Origin: Fomes fomentarius
Lineage: Eukaryota; Basidiomycota; Agaricomycetes; Polyporales; Polyporaceae
Direction of reading: 5' to 3'
NCBI GenBank assembly: GCA_022606135.1
Contig: JABYQN010000018.1
Location: 124,001-188,000 of the forward strand
DNA: 64,000 bases
Below the pieces are notes generated by a model. That model saw nothing but the letters and a program-made list of their open reading frames with translations. It did not search any database and had not been told where the DNA came from. This document shows positions 33,581 to 45,178 of the stretch, in pieces (positions within the stretch are counted from its first letter, which is position 1; each line of letters starts with the position of its first letter). Both the position numbers and the translations under genes were made by a program.

Positions 33581-34729
33581 TTTCGACCGGTACATGAGCA
33601 GTTCAGCTACAGGCAGCAAGCAGAAGTATCAGCATCGTCACTTACACAAGCAAAGCAAAGTAACAAGGTGTTCGATACTTGTGATGGAGTTAGATTGAGC
33701 GGACAACACTAGACTCAATGATGCGAATTGGTTCCAATATACACAGAGTTTGTTCCCACTGGTTGTCCCCAAGCATGGAATAGTGGTCTCCTGCACTTCC
33801 TGCCAAGATAGAAACCCACTCCTACAATGGCGGAAGTGATTGCTGTGCGGGTTTGGATGGGCGAGCGATCGCAGATTTGGGATCGCTCGCCAAGAGGTAT
33901 AGGGGGATGCGAACCGCATGGCTCCCATCATCCGCCGGTCCGTGCACCATAGCTTGAATGGTCTCATAATATTGCACCAACTGCTCGGTCCGCCTCTTCA
34001 TGTTCCCTTCCGCCTTCCGTAATAGAGCAAGGTAGTGTTCGGATCGACCGTTGCCGGACCGACCGGCGTCTGGTCATCATCACCCCCAACAACCAATTTC
34101 GCTCGTCCGGGCGATACCAGGTAACAGACGAGATGGTGACGCGAGGCTCCCCGCCATCCTGCCAGCCTGCAGGCTGCAGCATAGTCCTCAGCAACGGCAC
34201 CACGCCAGGAGGGTACTCTGTGCAGTTTCAAGCCCCGGCCACTCTGCACGCAGTCCATTCTTTGCGGACACAGCGAATCTGCTTCGCATGCCTCGCACTG
34301 TCTTCGCGTCGACGCTCTCCCCCCTCACCGTCATTGGCATCGTCATCCTCGGCGTGCTCTTTGGGTGTGGAGCCATCGACACGGTAGGGACTTCTTCCTC
34401 ATGTTCTCGCGAAGCGAAAAGTTAACTCTCATCGGTCTTTGCGTGCACGTACAACATCACATAGTACACGGTACTGATGCGCCGACCAAGGACGCATCCA
34501 ACGGACGAGATGCGGACTGCCGAAGCGGGTGCGCCTGCAGAGTGTGAGGAAAGACTTTGTGCAACAACAGGGAGGACTCGTCCCTCGAACTTGAAGCATA
34601 CCAGGTCACCTCACGCCATGATACCTGCCTCAAGACTAACCCGCCCGAGTTTCCGCTCCAGAACAACGACGCCGCACAGTCGTCAAACTAGCTGTCCTGC
34701 GCGAGGCCCCCGATTTTCAGCGGGAGCTC
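33581..34729. repeat. Right arm of the 1,149-bp inverted repeat
   Basis: This is the reverse complement of 28454-29602, starting at TTTCGACCGGTACATGAGCA and ending at GGGAGCTC. Two mismatches lie near 34712 and 34719; I found no indels. It contains the same gene remnant on the plus strand, so the remnants in both arms face outward. No target-site duplication is evident at the outer edges (GGCGGA on the left, CCATGG on the right). Confidence 0.93.
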
Positions 34730-35665
34730 CCATGGATGGCTAAGACATCAAATGTTTATCTCATACCTTAATGTTGTGTTAGATAGCTGATACATACCGT
34801 TGGACGGCACTACTGGTGTTGCGTAGTGTACAATCGATCGCCACGAAGGAGATAAGGAGAATCTAGGAGCTCCAAGTCGTCAGTACCAACGTCGATTGAG
34901 ATGCGACCCATAGTATGATACCTGACCGACGTGCTGTCAAAACATTAAAGTATATACAGCTAGCTCGAGAGGCTAGACCAAGAAAAAGGGAGGCGTGCGT
35001 ATGGGAGAGGCAGGTGGGAGAGGGGGAGGGAAGGGAGGTGACGGTGAGGATTACGCACCCACTAATTCCTCAGGTCCCACGGTCATCTTGGAAGGACCGC
35101 GGCGACTGCCGACCTACCTTACAAGGATCTGACAACAATATTTATAAGTGCCGGGTCCCGTCCTAACTAACCCGAGTATCTTGCTAGGCGATCGTAAACT
35201 TGCCATGGTCCTTCAAGTGAGGCGAGTAGCGGGTAAGTTGCCGGTAAGGCGCTAGTAAGTCAGGTTATTAGGGCGATTGCCTATGAAGGCTAATTCCATT
35301 TTTCTGACATACTAGATTCGAGTACATAGGTTCAGGACGACGCCACAAATCCAGAGGATAACTATGCCTCGCAGATGACTCCCGGAACTGCCACAACTCC
35401 ACAGTGAGCAAAGGGCAAGGTCGAGCCAATTGCGAAACCAAGCTTTGATCATCTCAACGTTCAGATCGTCATGAAACCTCGAGGCATGGATTACGCGCTT
35501 CCGTCAAGATCACGCTTCCAGCTGCCCGTCCTACCCGCCATCTCCCCGCCCAGGCTCCTGTTCCCTCCTTCCTCCTCTTGCATTCCACTCTTTGCTCAAT
35601 CTCCTCCCCTTGCTCGAACGCCCCTTTCACTGTCAGAAACACACCGTCTGCCACGCTGTCTTAAC
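34730..35665. other. Spacer upstream of the Zn2Cys6 gene
   Basis: 34730-35460 shows nothing recognisable. 35530-35650 is pyrimidine-rich (CCCTCCTTCCTCCTCTTGC), as is common just before fungal start codons. Confidence 0.4.
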
Positions 35666-38409
35666 ATGTCTTCTCCCACCGACTCTCAGTCTCCGAAGAG
35701 CGCGACGTCTTTGCAACCCAGCTCCCAGAACGCGTCCTTCGCCGGGGCCCTCGCTGATCCCGGCAGGTTGGCGGGCACGGCGGAAACTGAGCAACTGTCT
35801 GTGGCCTTTGTGAAGGGTGCAAAACCCAAGCGTCTTAGCAAGGTCTGTCGTTCTCTCACCGTTCCCTCCTGCCATCGACCGACTGTCGTTAGGCTTGTGA
35901 CGCATGCCACAAAAGCAAACGACGATGCGACGGAACAGGCAAGTGTGTTGCCGTTCGGTTGTATGTATTTGTATGTAACCGTTCTCTTATCTATCTCTAG
36001 CACCCTGCAGCAATTGGTAGGTCTCAGCGCTATCCTTTCATACTCGTACTCATATGCCCTCTCAGCCACTACGCCTCCAAGAATTGCACATACACCGATG
36101 CTGCCGGGCGCCCTGTACCTGCACCCCGAAACATCCATCCAGAACATGCTGGCATTCCAGCAGTCACGGTACTTGATGTTTCTATTGCCCTGCGCCTATA
36201 CTAACGACAAGTACAGAATCAACTAGCAAATGAGCCCCCTCCGTGGGCAGGGCAGGCCACACTCAGCAACCCTTCGGTTAGCCCCCCAATGGGTGTCGAG
36301 CGCGATCCCACCACAAAACGTTCCCGGAAAGGTCCTGGCGCTCCGGATACGAGCCCCCCGTTGGCATCCAAAGGCGACTCTATGGCAGAAAGACTCGATC
36401 CTGTTGTCGCGCATGAGCTCGTTAACAGTTTGTGTTTCTCATCAATGTCATAATCCATTCTTAACCTCGCCCTCAACAGTCTTCTTCGCATATTGCAATC
36501 CGCAGCGTATGATCTTTCATATGCCAACTTTCATAGTGGACTTTGGCATGAATCGGGTCCCGCATTATCTTCTTTTGGCAGTGTGTGCCGTCGCCGCCCC
36601 AATGTCCAAATTCGTCGCAAATAAGGCTTCCCACCGCCGTCTCGCAGGCGTCCCTTATTTCAAGGAGGCCGCCGCGTGTATGTTCGACAACTCGGGCCGG
36701 TTACTATGCGAGCCGACAGTGGGTACCGCTCAGGCACTCTGTCTGCTCGAAATGCACGAGATTGCAGCGAGTCACTCGTGGACGGGACACTTTCGGTATT
36801 TCGGTGTGTCCTAGCCAATATGTACTCCGGGCCAACTCACACTTGCCGTTAACAGAATTAGCGGTCCAGGTACTCGAGGGTAGTCTCGAAGTGCAGAGAC
36901 ACGATAATGGAGCGCCGCCTTCACCTTCTGAATCTGAAGGCGCCATGCTCTTTATTGAGCGCGAGTGCACCCGGCGGTGTTTCTGGCTCGTCCAGCTCAT
37001 AGCCTGGGTTAGCCAGATTTACACTCGTCGGGAAATCCGGCCACGCATGGTCGAGCTCGCAGACCTAGTGCGGTTACCCATTGATGAGACCACGTTTGAG
37101 CTGGCCTCCTTCAAAACCAGCTCAGCTAGTGAGTACTGGCATGAATCAGCATGCCGTCATGCTGATCGTGTTGGCCCTTCTTAGCAGATGAGTATTTGCG
37201 GCATGCAGCTCCCAGAACAAGATATGCCTCGCAATTTGGACATATCCTTCGTATTCTAGAATTATACCACAATGTCGAAGCAGTATTAGGTACGTTTTAT
37301 GTCTTCACCTCATCCCATCGACTGACAAGATCATCCTCCATAGCAAACCAGGATGGCCAAGCGCGCACTCTCGCTATGAATGGTTTCCGCAAGGATCTAG
37401 AAGTGAATTCAACACAACACAACCTTCATTATGCGCCGTGTTACTCATGAGGCGAAATAGGATTGGGTGGTGTCGCTACCTAACCACCTTCAGTTCAATG
37501 ATGAGAACTTAGAGAAGCAGAGCGCTATGTTCGAGACCTCATCGAACTCGGGCGCGTGGTGTTTTTCCTTCATGCATGCTATGTACTCTTGCTGTTCTCT
37601 CAGTCTACTCGAGGTAAGTTTCCACTCCCACTCAGTAGCCGCACCGATCGGTTGGAACACCATCTAACAATGACCCTCTGTGCTTGATAGGGGGAAGGCA
37701 CGCTCACGGAACCGGTACCATGGGTTCGCCACCAGTTGAGCCTTATATTCACCGCCGCTGGTACACGGGCCAGGACTTCCATCCTTTGTACGTACTTCCA
37801 GCATAAACAATCCTCTACAGATGGCATTGATCTGATTCACGCTCCCATTTTCTCCTCGTGTTTCCGCACGTACATGCGATCAGCCGCGTGTGCAATTTGG
37901 GTGAGGTCTAGAACGCTTCGCATAGCTGTAGATCTGTTGACACTAGTCTGTTTTGACAGTCCTACAGCAAGTGCAGCCCCGACGACCCGCAGATAGATGT
38001 CTGGGACCTTGCCTTTGCAGAGTTATGGGGCTTTGGAGTCATCCCCGTCGCTCAGCAGCGGCGGGAAGGCCAAGCCGAAGACAAGGAGCGGCAGAGAGCT
38101 CAAGCTCAAGCGCAACAGCAGCAACAGCAAATGTACCAGCCACGGGGGGCTAAATCGAACTTTAATTCGCCAACATCGTCGCATTCGTCACCAGGAACGC
38201 CTCCCCCACTGTATGAGGGTGGTCAAGGGAACCCTCGCGCCCTCCTCCGGACATATGTGTCGATGTCGGACGAGTCAGAGAGCGTAGCGTCCTCCCAGGC
38301 CGTCTCCCTCCCATCACTCGAGGCCAGCGGGCTTTTGAACTTGTGGCGGCCGCCTTCTGAAGTGTTCGCTCATTCCCTCCCAGTCAGGGCCAGCCTCCCA
38401 CAGGCCTGA
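35666..38409 (+). CDS. Zn(II)2Cys6 fungal transcription factor
   Basis: Thirteen exons join in phase: 35666-35842, 35893-35938, 36001-36016, 36066-36168, 36217-36427, 36480-36803, 36856-37128, 37185-37289, 37344-37402, 37461-37613, 37691-37760, 37821-37900 and 37960-38409, giving 688 residues. Spliced exons 2 to 4 form a complete binuclear cluster, CDACHKSKRRCDGTAPCSNC followed by HYASKNC (C-x2-C-x6-C-x5-C-x2-C-x6-C). One of its exons is only 16 nt. A fungal-specific transcription-factor domain follows (FFAYCNPQRMIFHMPTFI, FKEAAACMFDNSGRLL, TVGTAQALCLLEMHEIAASH, QIYTRREIRPRMVELA). The C-terminus has a Gln run and Ser/Pro-rich sequence. The second intron has a GC donor (GCAAGT). It binds DNA in the nucleus; targets are unknown. 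Start choice: MSSPTDS at 35666; the frame is open further upstream to 35471. Confidence 0.93.
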
Positions 38410-38799
38410 TGGTCCAAAATCAGGGTATCATCGCAACCGCTCTGCCCTCCACTCAAAGTTGGGTCGTGGACCCCACTGGCGGAGGTCGGATCTGAGCATG
38501 CCTAACAATGTGCGATCCAGGCACGCCGTCATAGGTCCGCGGCAGCTACTCCTGGATAGCCGCATCGGGCTGTCGATATGTTTCTTGCGCGAATGAGTAT
38601 AAGATGGTTGTTGTGGTGTCGCTCTTGTCTGTATATAGCTTGCTCTCATAGGTGCTGCATTGTCTTGCCGTATGATAGTGTTACTAATTGAACACAGTTT
38701 CTTGAGGATGTTCTTTGCTACTGATGTGCATTGTTGTTGAGACGTACTTGGGTATATATGTATAACTAATAATAGAATCGTCGGTTTCATGTGGCTTTA
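38410..38799. other. Intergenic spacer
   Basis: This is the 3' flank of the Zn2Cys6 gene. No further coding sequence is supported. Confidence 0.4.
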
Positions 38800-39110
38800 C
38801 TGATGTAGACACTCGCACAGACGCTCTGTGCTGGTCAGTGGTACCATGCGCTCCAACATCTTGCTCGGTGCAACTAAGCCCAGGGAAGAGGTCACGCAGG
38901 AGGAGATCGAGGCCGCGTGTCGGAATTCGTTGCCTGATGGATTTGACACTGAGGCGGCGGCAAGCGTCTGCAGTTGTCTGGTGGTCAGAAGCGTACGTCT
39001 ACCTCCTTCGTCATGACAGTGTGAACCTTGCTAATGTCTGTGTTTGTAGAACGTGTCGCTATTGCGCGGGCGCTGCTACGGAATCCTAGTACAGCTGTTT
39101 CCGAAATTGG
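38800..39110 (+). pseudogene. ABCB-type (P-glycoprotein-like) exporter NBD fragment
   Basis: Two short exons preserve the middle of an ATPase domain: a degraded Q-loop region (VLVSGTMRSNILLGAT), EEVTQEEIEAACRN, a gap of about nine residues, SLPDGFDTE, then after a frameshift the signature LQLSGGQK, and past an intron RVAIARALLRNP. Walker A upstream and Walker B downstream are missing. This family differs from the ABCC remnant at 5.5-9.3 kb, so the two are independent losses. Confidence 0.8.
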
Positions 39111-39616
39111 TGGCCGCTCATCTCAGCCGACTGACGCGCGCGCACGTACAAGTGCGTGAATGTCGCGAGCACATCCGGAACACCAGGTTAGTTTTCGCCG
39201 AGTGTATGAGAGCATATGATAACTGACGGTGATGTACGTAGGGTGTGCCACGATTTAACCTATGGGGTGTGAAGGTTTCGCGGTCGAGGCTACTGGCGGC
39301 GCAGTTATTGTGTGTCTGATTTCATAGCTGCCAGCTACTAGAGCGTTATCAATCCACTAGCACTCCTCGACGTATTAGCCCCTGCATGCGATGAACTTCA
39401 ACAGAGAAAATCTCTGGCATTCGTGGCACAAGGATGAGCAGTGCGCGCTGGAGGAGAGCACGTCCACGGTCCGACGTCATGGGCGTCTACGGTTCATGCC
39501 TTCATCTCCACCTCCTCCCCCTTCGTTCCATCATCGTAAACTGCCCACGGTCGCGCGACGAAGTAGTATCGGAAAGGAATTCTGGATGACAGACACTCTG
39601 TACGCTTCATGCGCGG

Positions 39617-39862
39617 AGGTGCTCTTCATATGTCAGGCCAACTTAAGGATAACCTTGAGGTCCTCCTTGATCCAGAGACCGGCTTTGCGCCCAGTTTACG
39701 TCAAATGTGCAATCAACAGTGAGCTGAAGTTTGGGTTCTGCTGCGGATAGTACATGACACGAACACGCGCAGGCTGCTGGAGCTGCAGGAGGAAGTGGTC
39801 GACGGGAGTATCTCTCCGAACAAGCTCGAAGCACTCAAAATGGAGAGTGATACGTGGGCATG
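39617..39862 (+). pseudogene. Fragment of an unrecognised gene
   Basis: Two exon-like pieces read MSGQLKDNLEVLLDPETGFA then PSLRQMCNQ, and past a ~50-bp intron RLLELQEEVVDGSISPNKLE then ALKMESDTWA and a stop. The amphipathic, charged composition looks coding. Nothing upstream or downstream continues it. Family unknown. Confidence 0.3.
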
Positions 39863-42800
39863 ACTACAGGCTGCGACCAATACGTTCCATCATGGCGCAC
39901 GCTGTACACCACCGCGGACGGGTGGGATTGGCCGCGCGTTGAGAATCAGACACCGGTTACCACATGACGGCGAGCAAGTATGTCTGTACTGCGTACACAT
40001 CCCACTGCCAATGCCATGAATCATGATAAATTGTCGCCGGCCTTCAGACTAATGAAGGAGTGCGCCGGAACATTGGACTTCAATCAATGCGCGGCGCAGG
40101 CAGGTACGTTGAGGAGCTGCTTATGCACTTACGGCAGGGCTGCCGATATGTGCATCGCCGTGAATAGGGACTCTAGCCTCCAGCCTGACAGTGGTACAGC
40201 CTATCACCTACGGTGACAGCATCTGCCAGTACCATGGTGTCCACTGTCGTCGGCTGGGTCTGACTCTGAGCCTGGAGGGTCGGCCAGCATCTGTCCAACG
40301 TGGTCAGCATGAGATCATGAGCGGGCGAGAGAGAGAGTTCCGAGAGCGCGGAAAATTGAACGGTCCGAGCAAGTGTCACGTACCTGAGCTTGACTTCGAA
40401 TGGCAAAACCTAAGAGGTCGGAATCTTTGTCAGACACCGGAGTCGCATTGATTCGCGGAAGGTGAAGAAGGTGGCGAGTACCAGAGCCAGGTTAGGAAGT
40501 ATGTAGTCCGCTCTATCTGCAGAAGAACGTACTGCCAAAGGCGTCTCATCGACGGGACTTTCAATTGGACTCGCGGGTACAGAGAGATGGCAGGAGGCGT
40601 ACCAGTCCCTCGGCGCGGCACCCGGGCCGTGCTCCCGGATTCTCACAAAGTCCGAAACGCGTTCTGTGAAGATAGTATCTAAATGCCCCGTTGAAAGCTG
40701 ACGTGTGTCCCGCCTCCGCTTCCTCTGGTTCTCCGATCACACAAAAGAAACCACACGAAGACAGCACTGAATCAAACATTGAATTCTCACAAAAAATCCT
40801 GGCACCCAGCCAGCAGTTAGGAAACTCAGAACTCCGAGCCTGGTTAGGCTAAGACAATGACTTACAGGTCCCCCCTTCCTCCGGTTGTTCAGGCATCACC
40901 GTCGTGCTCATGCACGCGTATCACAATACAAGCACGGCAGAAGAAGGCGGCGACGAAAAGCTGAGTAACACGCGCTGTCGAGCGACCACGATGAACCGTG
41001 CGCCCGCCCCTCCACAACTCAGGTTGAACGCCGATCATAAAAATTGCGCGAGGGGCTGGTTCTGCGCGAAGCCCTATTTCAGGCGTTGCCGTTCCTTACG
41101 TATGCGTGAGCAAGAGAAAGAGGGCGTGCAGAACCTAGCAGAAGAACCGGGCCTGGTCCGGTCGCGTCCCTGAAGCTTCTTGCGCTCTCGCGCTCGCCGG
41201 GCATGTGCTTCTGGATCCTGGCGCATCACACTGTGGGGCGCGGAGAAGGAGCGATGGACACCCTTCCGAGTCCAGAAGGTGAGACGATGCGAGAACGCGC
41301 GTGGCTGCAGCTGCAGCTGGGAGCGACCGCACGACATATCCGGTCCAGCGAACAGCGATACTCTTCATTTCACTAGTACTGGACGTTTGGGCAACGAATT
41401 CGACATCGACATGGCGACAGCACCGGGCTCGTCGCGCTGCGGGAGGTGAGTGAATATCGATCATGATATAATCAAAGTGGCATTTCTGTGGACCATCTGG
41501 ATGGGCCTCGAAGCTCGCCGCCGGGACTTCGTCTTGAACGTTTTGGGCCAGGGAGACGGAGCACTGCAGCGGGAGCTCCCTGACTCCTACTGCCGGCCGT
41601 CAGGCTCAGAGCTGAGTCGAGCAGTGTAGTAAGCGTTGGGATTGGACCCCTTGCATACTCGCAGGAGGATTGGTTACTGCCCCTTGCTGACAACGCAATG
41701 CTGGGGGTTGATTGTGTGAGTTCTGGAGAATGTGGCCAGGGGGGGCGCCACTGGAACGCGACGAAGGATCCGCGCGCCGCGTGAGCAGGGGCAAGATGCG
41801 CCGCACCACACTGCACTTCGCACATAAGACTTTGTGTGTCGAGGGTCGAGATGCAGATACGGATGCAAATGTGCAGTTGGGGGCGTGCGGCACGCCTGGC
41901 GTGGCGCAATTTGAGTTTGGGGTTGACGTTGACGTTCGATTCGATAGTCAGGGTGGGCCGCCCAGTTGTTCAGAACAAACAAAACAAACGAGTCGAGAGG
42001 CATGTCAAGCTTGAGGCGAGACATGAGTGCTGAGAACTGGACACTGAGAACTGAGTGCTGAGTACTGAGTACTGAGTGTGGGTATAGGGCAGCAGTAGGG
42101 AGGCGAGATTTCCCTTCATAGCATATGATGTCACTGACTCGAAGGAAGCCAAATTTACACATATGTATAGCCGCGTGTATGCAAGCCCGTTCGCGGCGGA
42201 CGAAATCAAAGAAACAAAATCACAACAGAAACGGCGCGGGTGGAGGACGGCGACTCGAACACACTCAGAACAGTCAGAAGGGGAGGACGCCACTGCTGTG
42301 CCAACGCAATGCCGCAATTCCGTTGGAGCGTCCTGGCGAAGGCGGTGTTGTATGCTCGATTTGCCGGGCTTGGGTGTGTGCGCATTCGATAAGCATACCG
42401 GGCAGGCACACACGCCTGCGTGGTTACAGGTACGTACGGGTTGCCGGCTCGGTACATATCCTGATGGCTTCAATGAAAGAAGGCTTTGGGGGACGAAACT
42501 TTGAAGAGTGAAGACGTCTTCGGGAAGCGTGGACGACAGGGCGAAGGGCGAAGGCGAAGGCGAAGGAAAACACGGACCGCAATTGACAGGACCTCCTCGG
42601 TATAGTTGGTCCCGGGATGCTGCGAGAGTTTCTCCAAGACGCCGTGTCACACTGCTCGCCCCCGCCTCGGCGCAGTCGGTGGTACGAGGGCGGCTGTGTG
42701 GAACGAACCTTGGTGAGAACGGCCCGAACCCAGCGGCCGTTACATATGGGTATTCGGTTGCACTGCATAGATGGGCCGGTGATTGTTCTGTTCTTCCAAA

Positions 42801-43772
42801 GAGTAGGGCGGCGGGGTTCGTGTATTTCAGGTTGAGAGGGAATCTGGAAAGGGGAAAGACCGTTGAGGGAGTCTGATTGGCCGGAGAATGACTGCGAGAA
42901 TACATAGGGCTATCACAGTGACACGGCATGGCGAGGCTACCTAGCAGCGGGACAAGCATAATGCCAAGAATAGGGCTGTCATGGTGAGTCGGTGGGCAGC
43001 GACAGGTCTAGCCCAGGCAGATGAACAAGGCGCCGTTTGCGGAACCGTGGGCGATCGAACTTAAGGGCGGCATAGCACCGATACAGATCATGGAATTACG
43101 TAACTAGTTGCTATGGGCGCCAGTGTTAGTAGTAGACGCCCAACTTTGACAAGAAACGACGACACAGCAGAAGATCCCAACCGGACGGTGCGTATTTTGA
43201 GCGGATCGAGTCGCAGCAGGTGGGTGGACAGACAGATGCGCGTGCTGGAGCTGGCTCAATTGTAATAGAAGGCAGTAGGGTAGACTGAGGCATGAGTGGG
43301 CCAGAGCTGCTTGACAGGCAGAAGAACTGGGTTCTCGCCGCCGATCTCAGGGAACGAGTTTGTAAGGCAGAACTGACGCAGCGCGAGGACAAACAGGGCA
43401 GTCGGCTGGGGCGTGTTACTGGACAGTGGGGGATTGGTGGGAAGGTGGGTATGGTGGACCCTGATGGGGAGATATTCCTGACAGGATCGAGGGATCTGGG
43501 ACAGGGTCGCGCACCAGAGGGAGGGCAGGAGCTTGCAGGTGGCAAATTCGCGCAAATTCGCTCTAGAAGAGGGCCGGATAGGAATGTCTGAGCATCCAGA
43601 GAGTGGCGGAGAGGGAGGGATCGAGAGGATTTGGAGGACTGGAGGAGCGTGTCCTACGCGCGTACTGCTGATTCGAGGACATATACAAGGAATTGCCGCT
43701 TCTACTTGCAACCCCGTCTTCCCCCTCCAGATCCAGCCTCGTTTTGCCGGCTCTCTTCTTTCATCACCACCC
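39863..43772. other. 3.9-kb gene-free region
   Basis: I see no gene here. Long open frames on both strands (for example 41970-42959 minus) are explained by GC-rich composition and have no motifs. 42024-42079 has an irregular short repeat of CTGAGTACTGAG/CTGAGAACTG. 43590-43770 is the probable promoter and leader of the next gene. Confidence 0.45.
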
Positions 43773-45178
43773 ATGTCCGCCATCGCTGCCCACCAGTCCT
43801 ACCGGTACTCGTCCTCCACCGACCGCAGGTACTCGTCCATCGCCCAGTACGACTCCGATCCCTCCTTCTCCTACTCCCAGCCCTCCCTTGGCGCGGTCAC
43901 CGCGTCCCCCACCTCCCTCGAGGGCAGATCCGCACTCAATAACCCGCCCACCGCCTCCTACGTGTGGGCCACACACAACCCATCCTCCTACTTGACGCCA
44001 TCTGCCCCCGCGAACGCCTACTCTTCCACTCCACCCGGACCGTCCTATTCTTCCGACTACTCTTCCCATCGCATCCTCGTCTCCTCCTGCTCCAACCCAT
44101 ACTCCGTCCCCGCCCCCTCGTCGTCTGCCCTCCTCTCTTCGCCTTCCCACTCCAGCTACGGCGCGAGCTCTCGTTCCTACTCTTCCTTCGCCGATGCCGC
44201 AGTCTCTCCCCACCACTCTCCTCACGCTTCAAATCGCCTCCCCCATGGCCACTGGGATAGCAATGCGCTCTACACCGTCGAATCCTCCGACACCATGAGC
44301 CCTCCCAAACCCTCGCCTGACGCCGACAGCCTTCCACTGATCAAGGAGGAGGACTCCAACGCTGTTTTCGTCATCGAGGTACCCGTCCCAGCTGAGCAGC
44401 CCAACTTTTCCCCCATCCCCGGGGTCCCTATCCGCGCCACACATGTTCCTCCGAAGATGCGTCGGATGATGTACACCTTCCGTCTCGAGAACTTCGCCAT
44501 GTACGATGGCATCCACTCCACCTCCACCGCCCCCGGCTCCGGCGGCATCGAGGTCGGCCCCCTCAGAGAGAAGCCCATCGAACTGGAGTGGCAGGTCCAC
44601 CTCGAAGACGCCCTCGTTCCCCAGGTGCCACAGGCGTTCCACTACGGGGCTCTCCCGCCTCCACGGCCGACTACACCCTCGTCGTCTAGGCAGAGCACGA
44701 GAACGGGATACAGCTCGACCGGCAGCGTGTCGCCACCCCTCAGCGTTGAGTACTCGCCTATAGTGAAGAGCGAGTCATGGAATGCGTCATCAGAATACCC
44801 ATCAGTCGCCGACTCTACCTTCACCTCGACTGCGTCCAATTCCGGAATGCCCGCCGGCAGTCCCACCTTCACGGCCCCGGTGCATTCCCTTGGCTGGGGC
44901 TTGTGTGGTTTCCGCGCGGGGGAGATGGACCCGGTCGAATTGTCAACGATGTACCGCAGGCCTGGCTGCGTTCAGAGCTCGTGTGCGTGTCTTCCCGCAT
45001 TCTTTCTACCTCTTCCCCGCGTTACCTGCTGACATGGAAGCCTTTCGTTTTTCCAGTGTCGCGCGTGTCGCAAGCGCACATCCAGTGTCTGCTTGGGGGA
45101 GGCTCCACATCGGCTTATCCGCAGCAGCCGTCCCGGTATGGTTATGACTCGGCGACATCCTCAGGGGTGGCATTCTGA
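43773..45178 (+). CDS. Ser/Pro/Tyr-rich conserved-looking protein of unknown function
   Basis: Two exons, 43773-44982 and 45057-45178, join in phase across a 74-bp intron (GTGCGT..CCAG). The first ~160 residues are low-complexity Ser/Tyr/Pro-rich (SYRYSSSTDRRYSS). A more ordered block lies around residues 200-290: HVPPKMRRMMYTFRLENFAM, GGIEVGPLREKPIELEWQVH. The C-terminus is again Ser/Gly-rich and ends DSATSSGVAF. There is no signal peptide or membrane helix. The ordered block resembles uncharacterised proteins seen across polypores, as far as I recall; I cannot assign a function. The start at 43773 lies just after a pyrimidine-rich leader. Confidence 0.75.

Noticed and set aside
28454..34729. 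Calling the 6.3-kb structure a proven transposon
   Set aside because: There is no clear target duplication, no recognised transposase motif, and arm homology to a local paralog continues past the left edge; kept as a hypothesis only.
41970..42959. 329-codon minus-strand open frame, the longest without annotation
   Set aside because: Its composition is that of GC-rich antisense, with no motif, no plausible start context and low-complexity scraps; other frames over the same bases are also open.
43764..44225. Gly/Arg-rich minus-strand open frame of 153 codons
   Set aside because: It is the shadow of the Ser/Pro-rich plus-strand gene at 43773-45178; Ser/Pro codons read as Gly/Arg in antisense.
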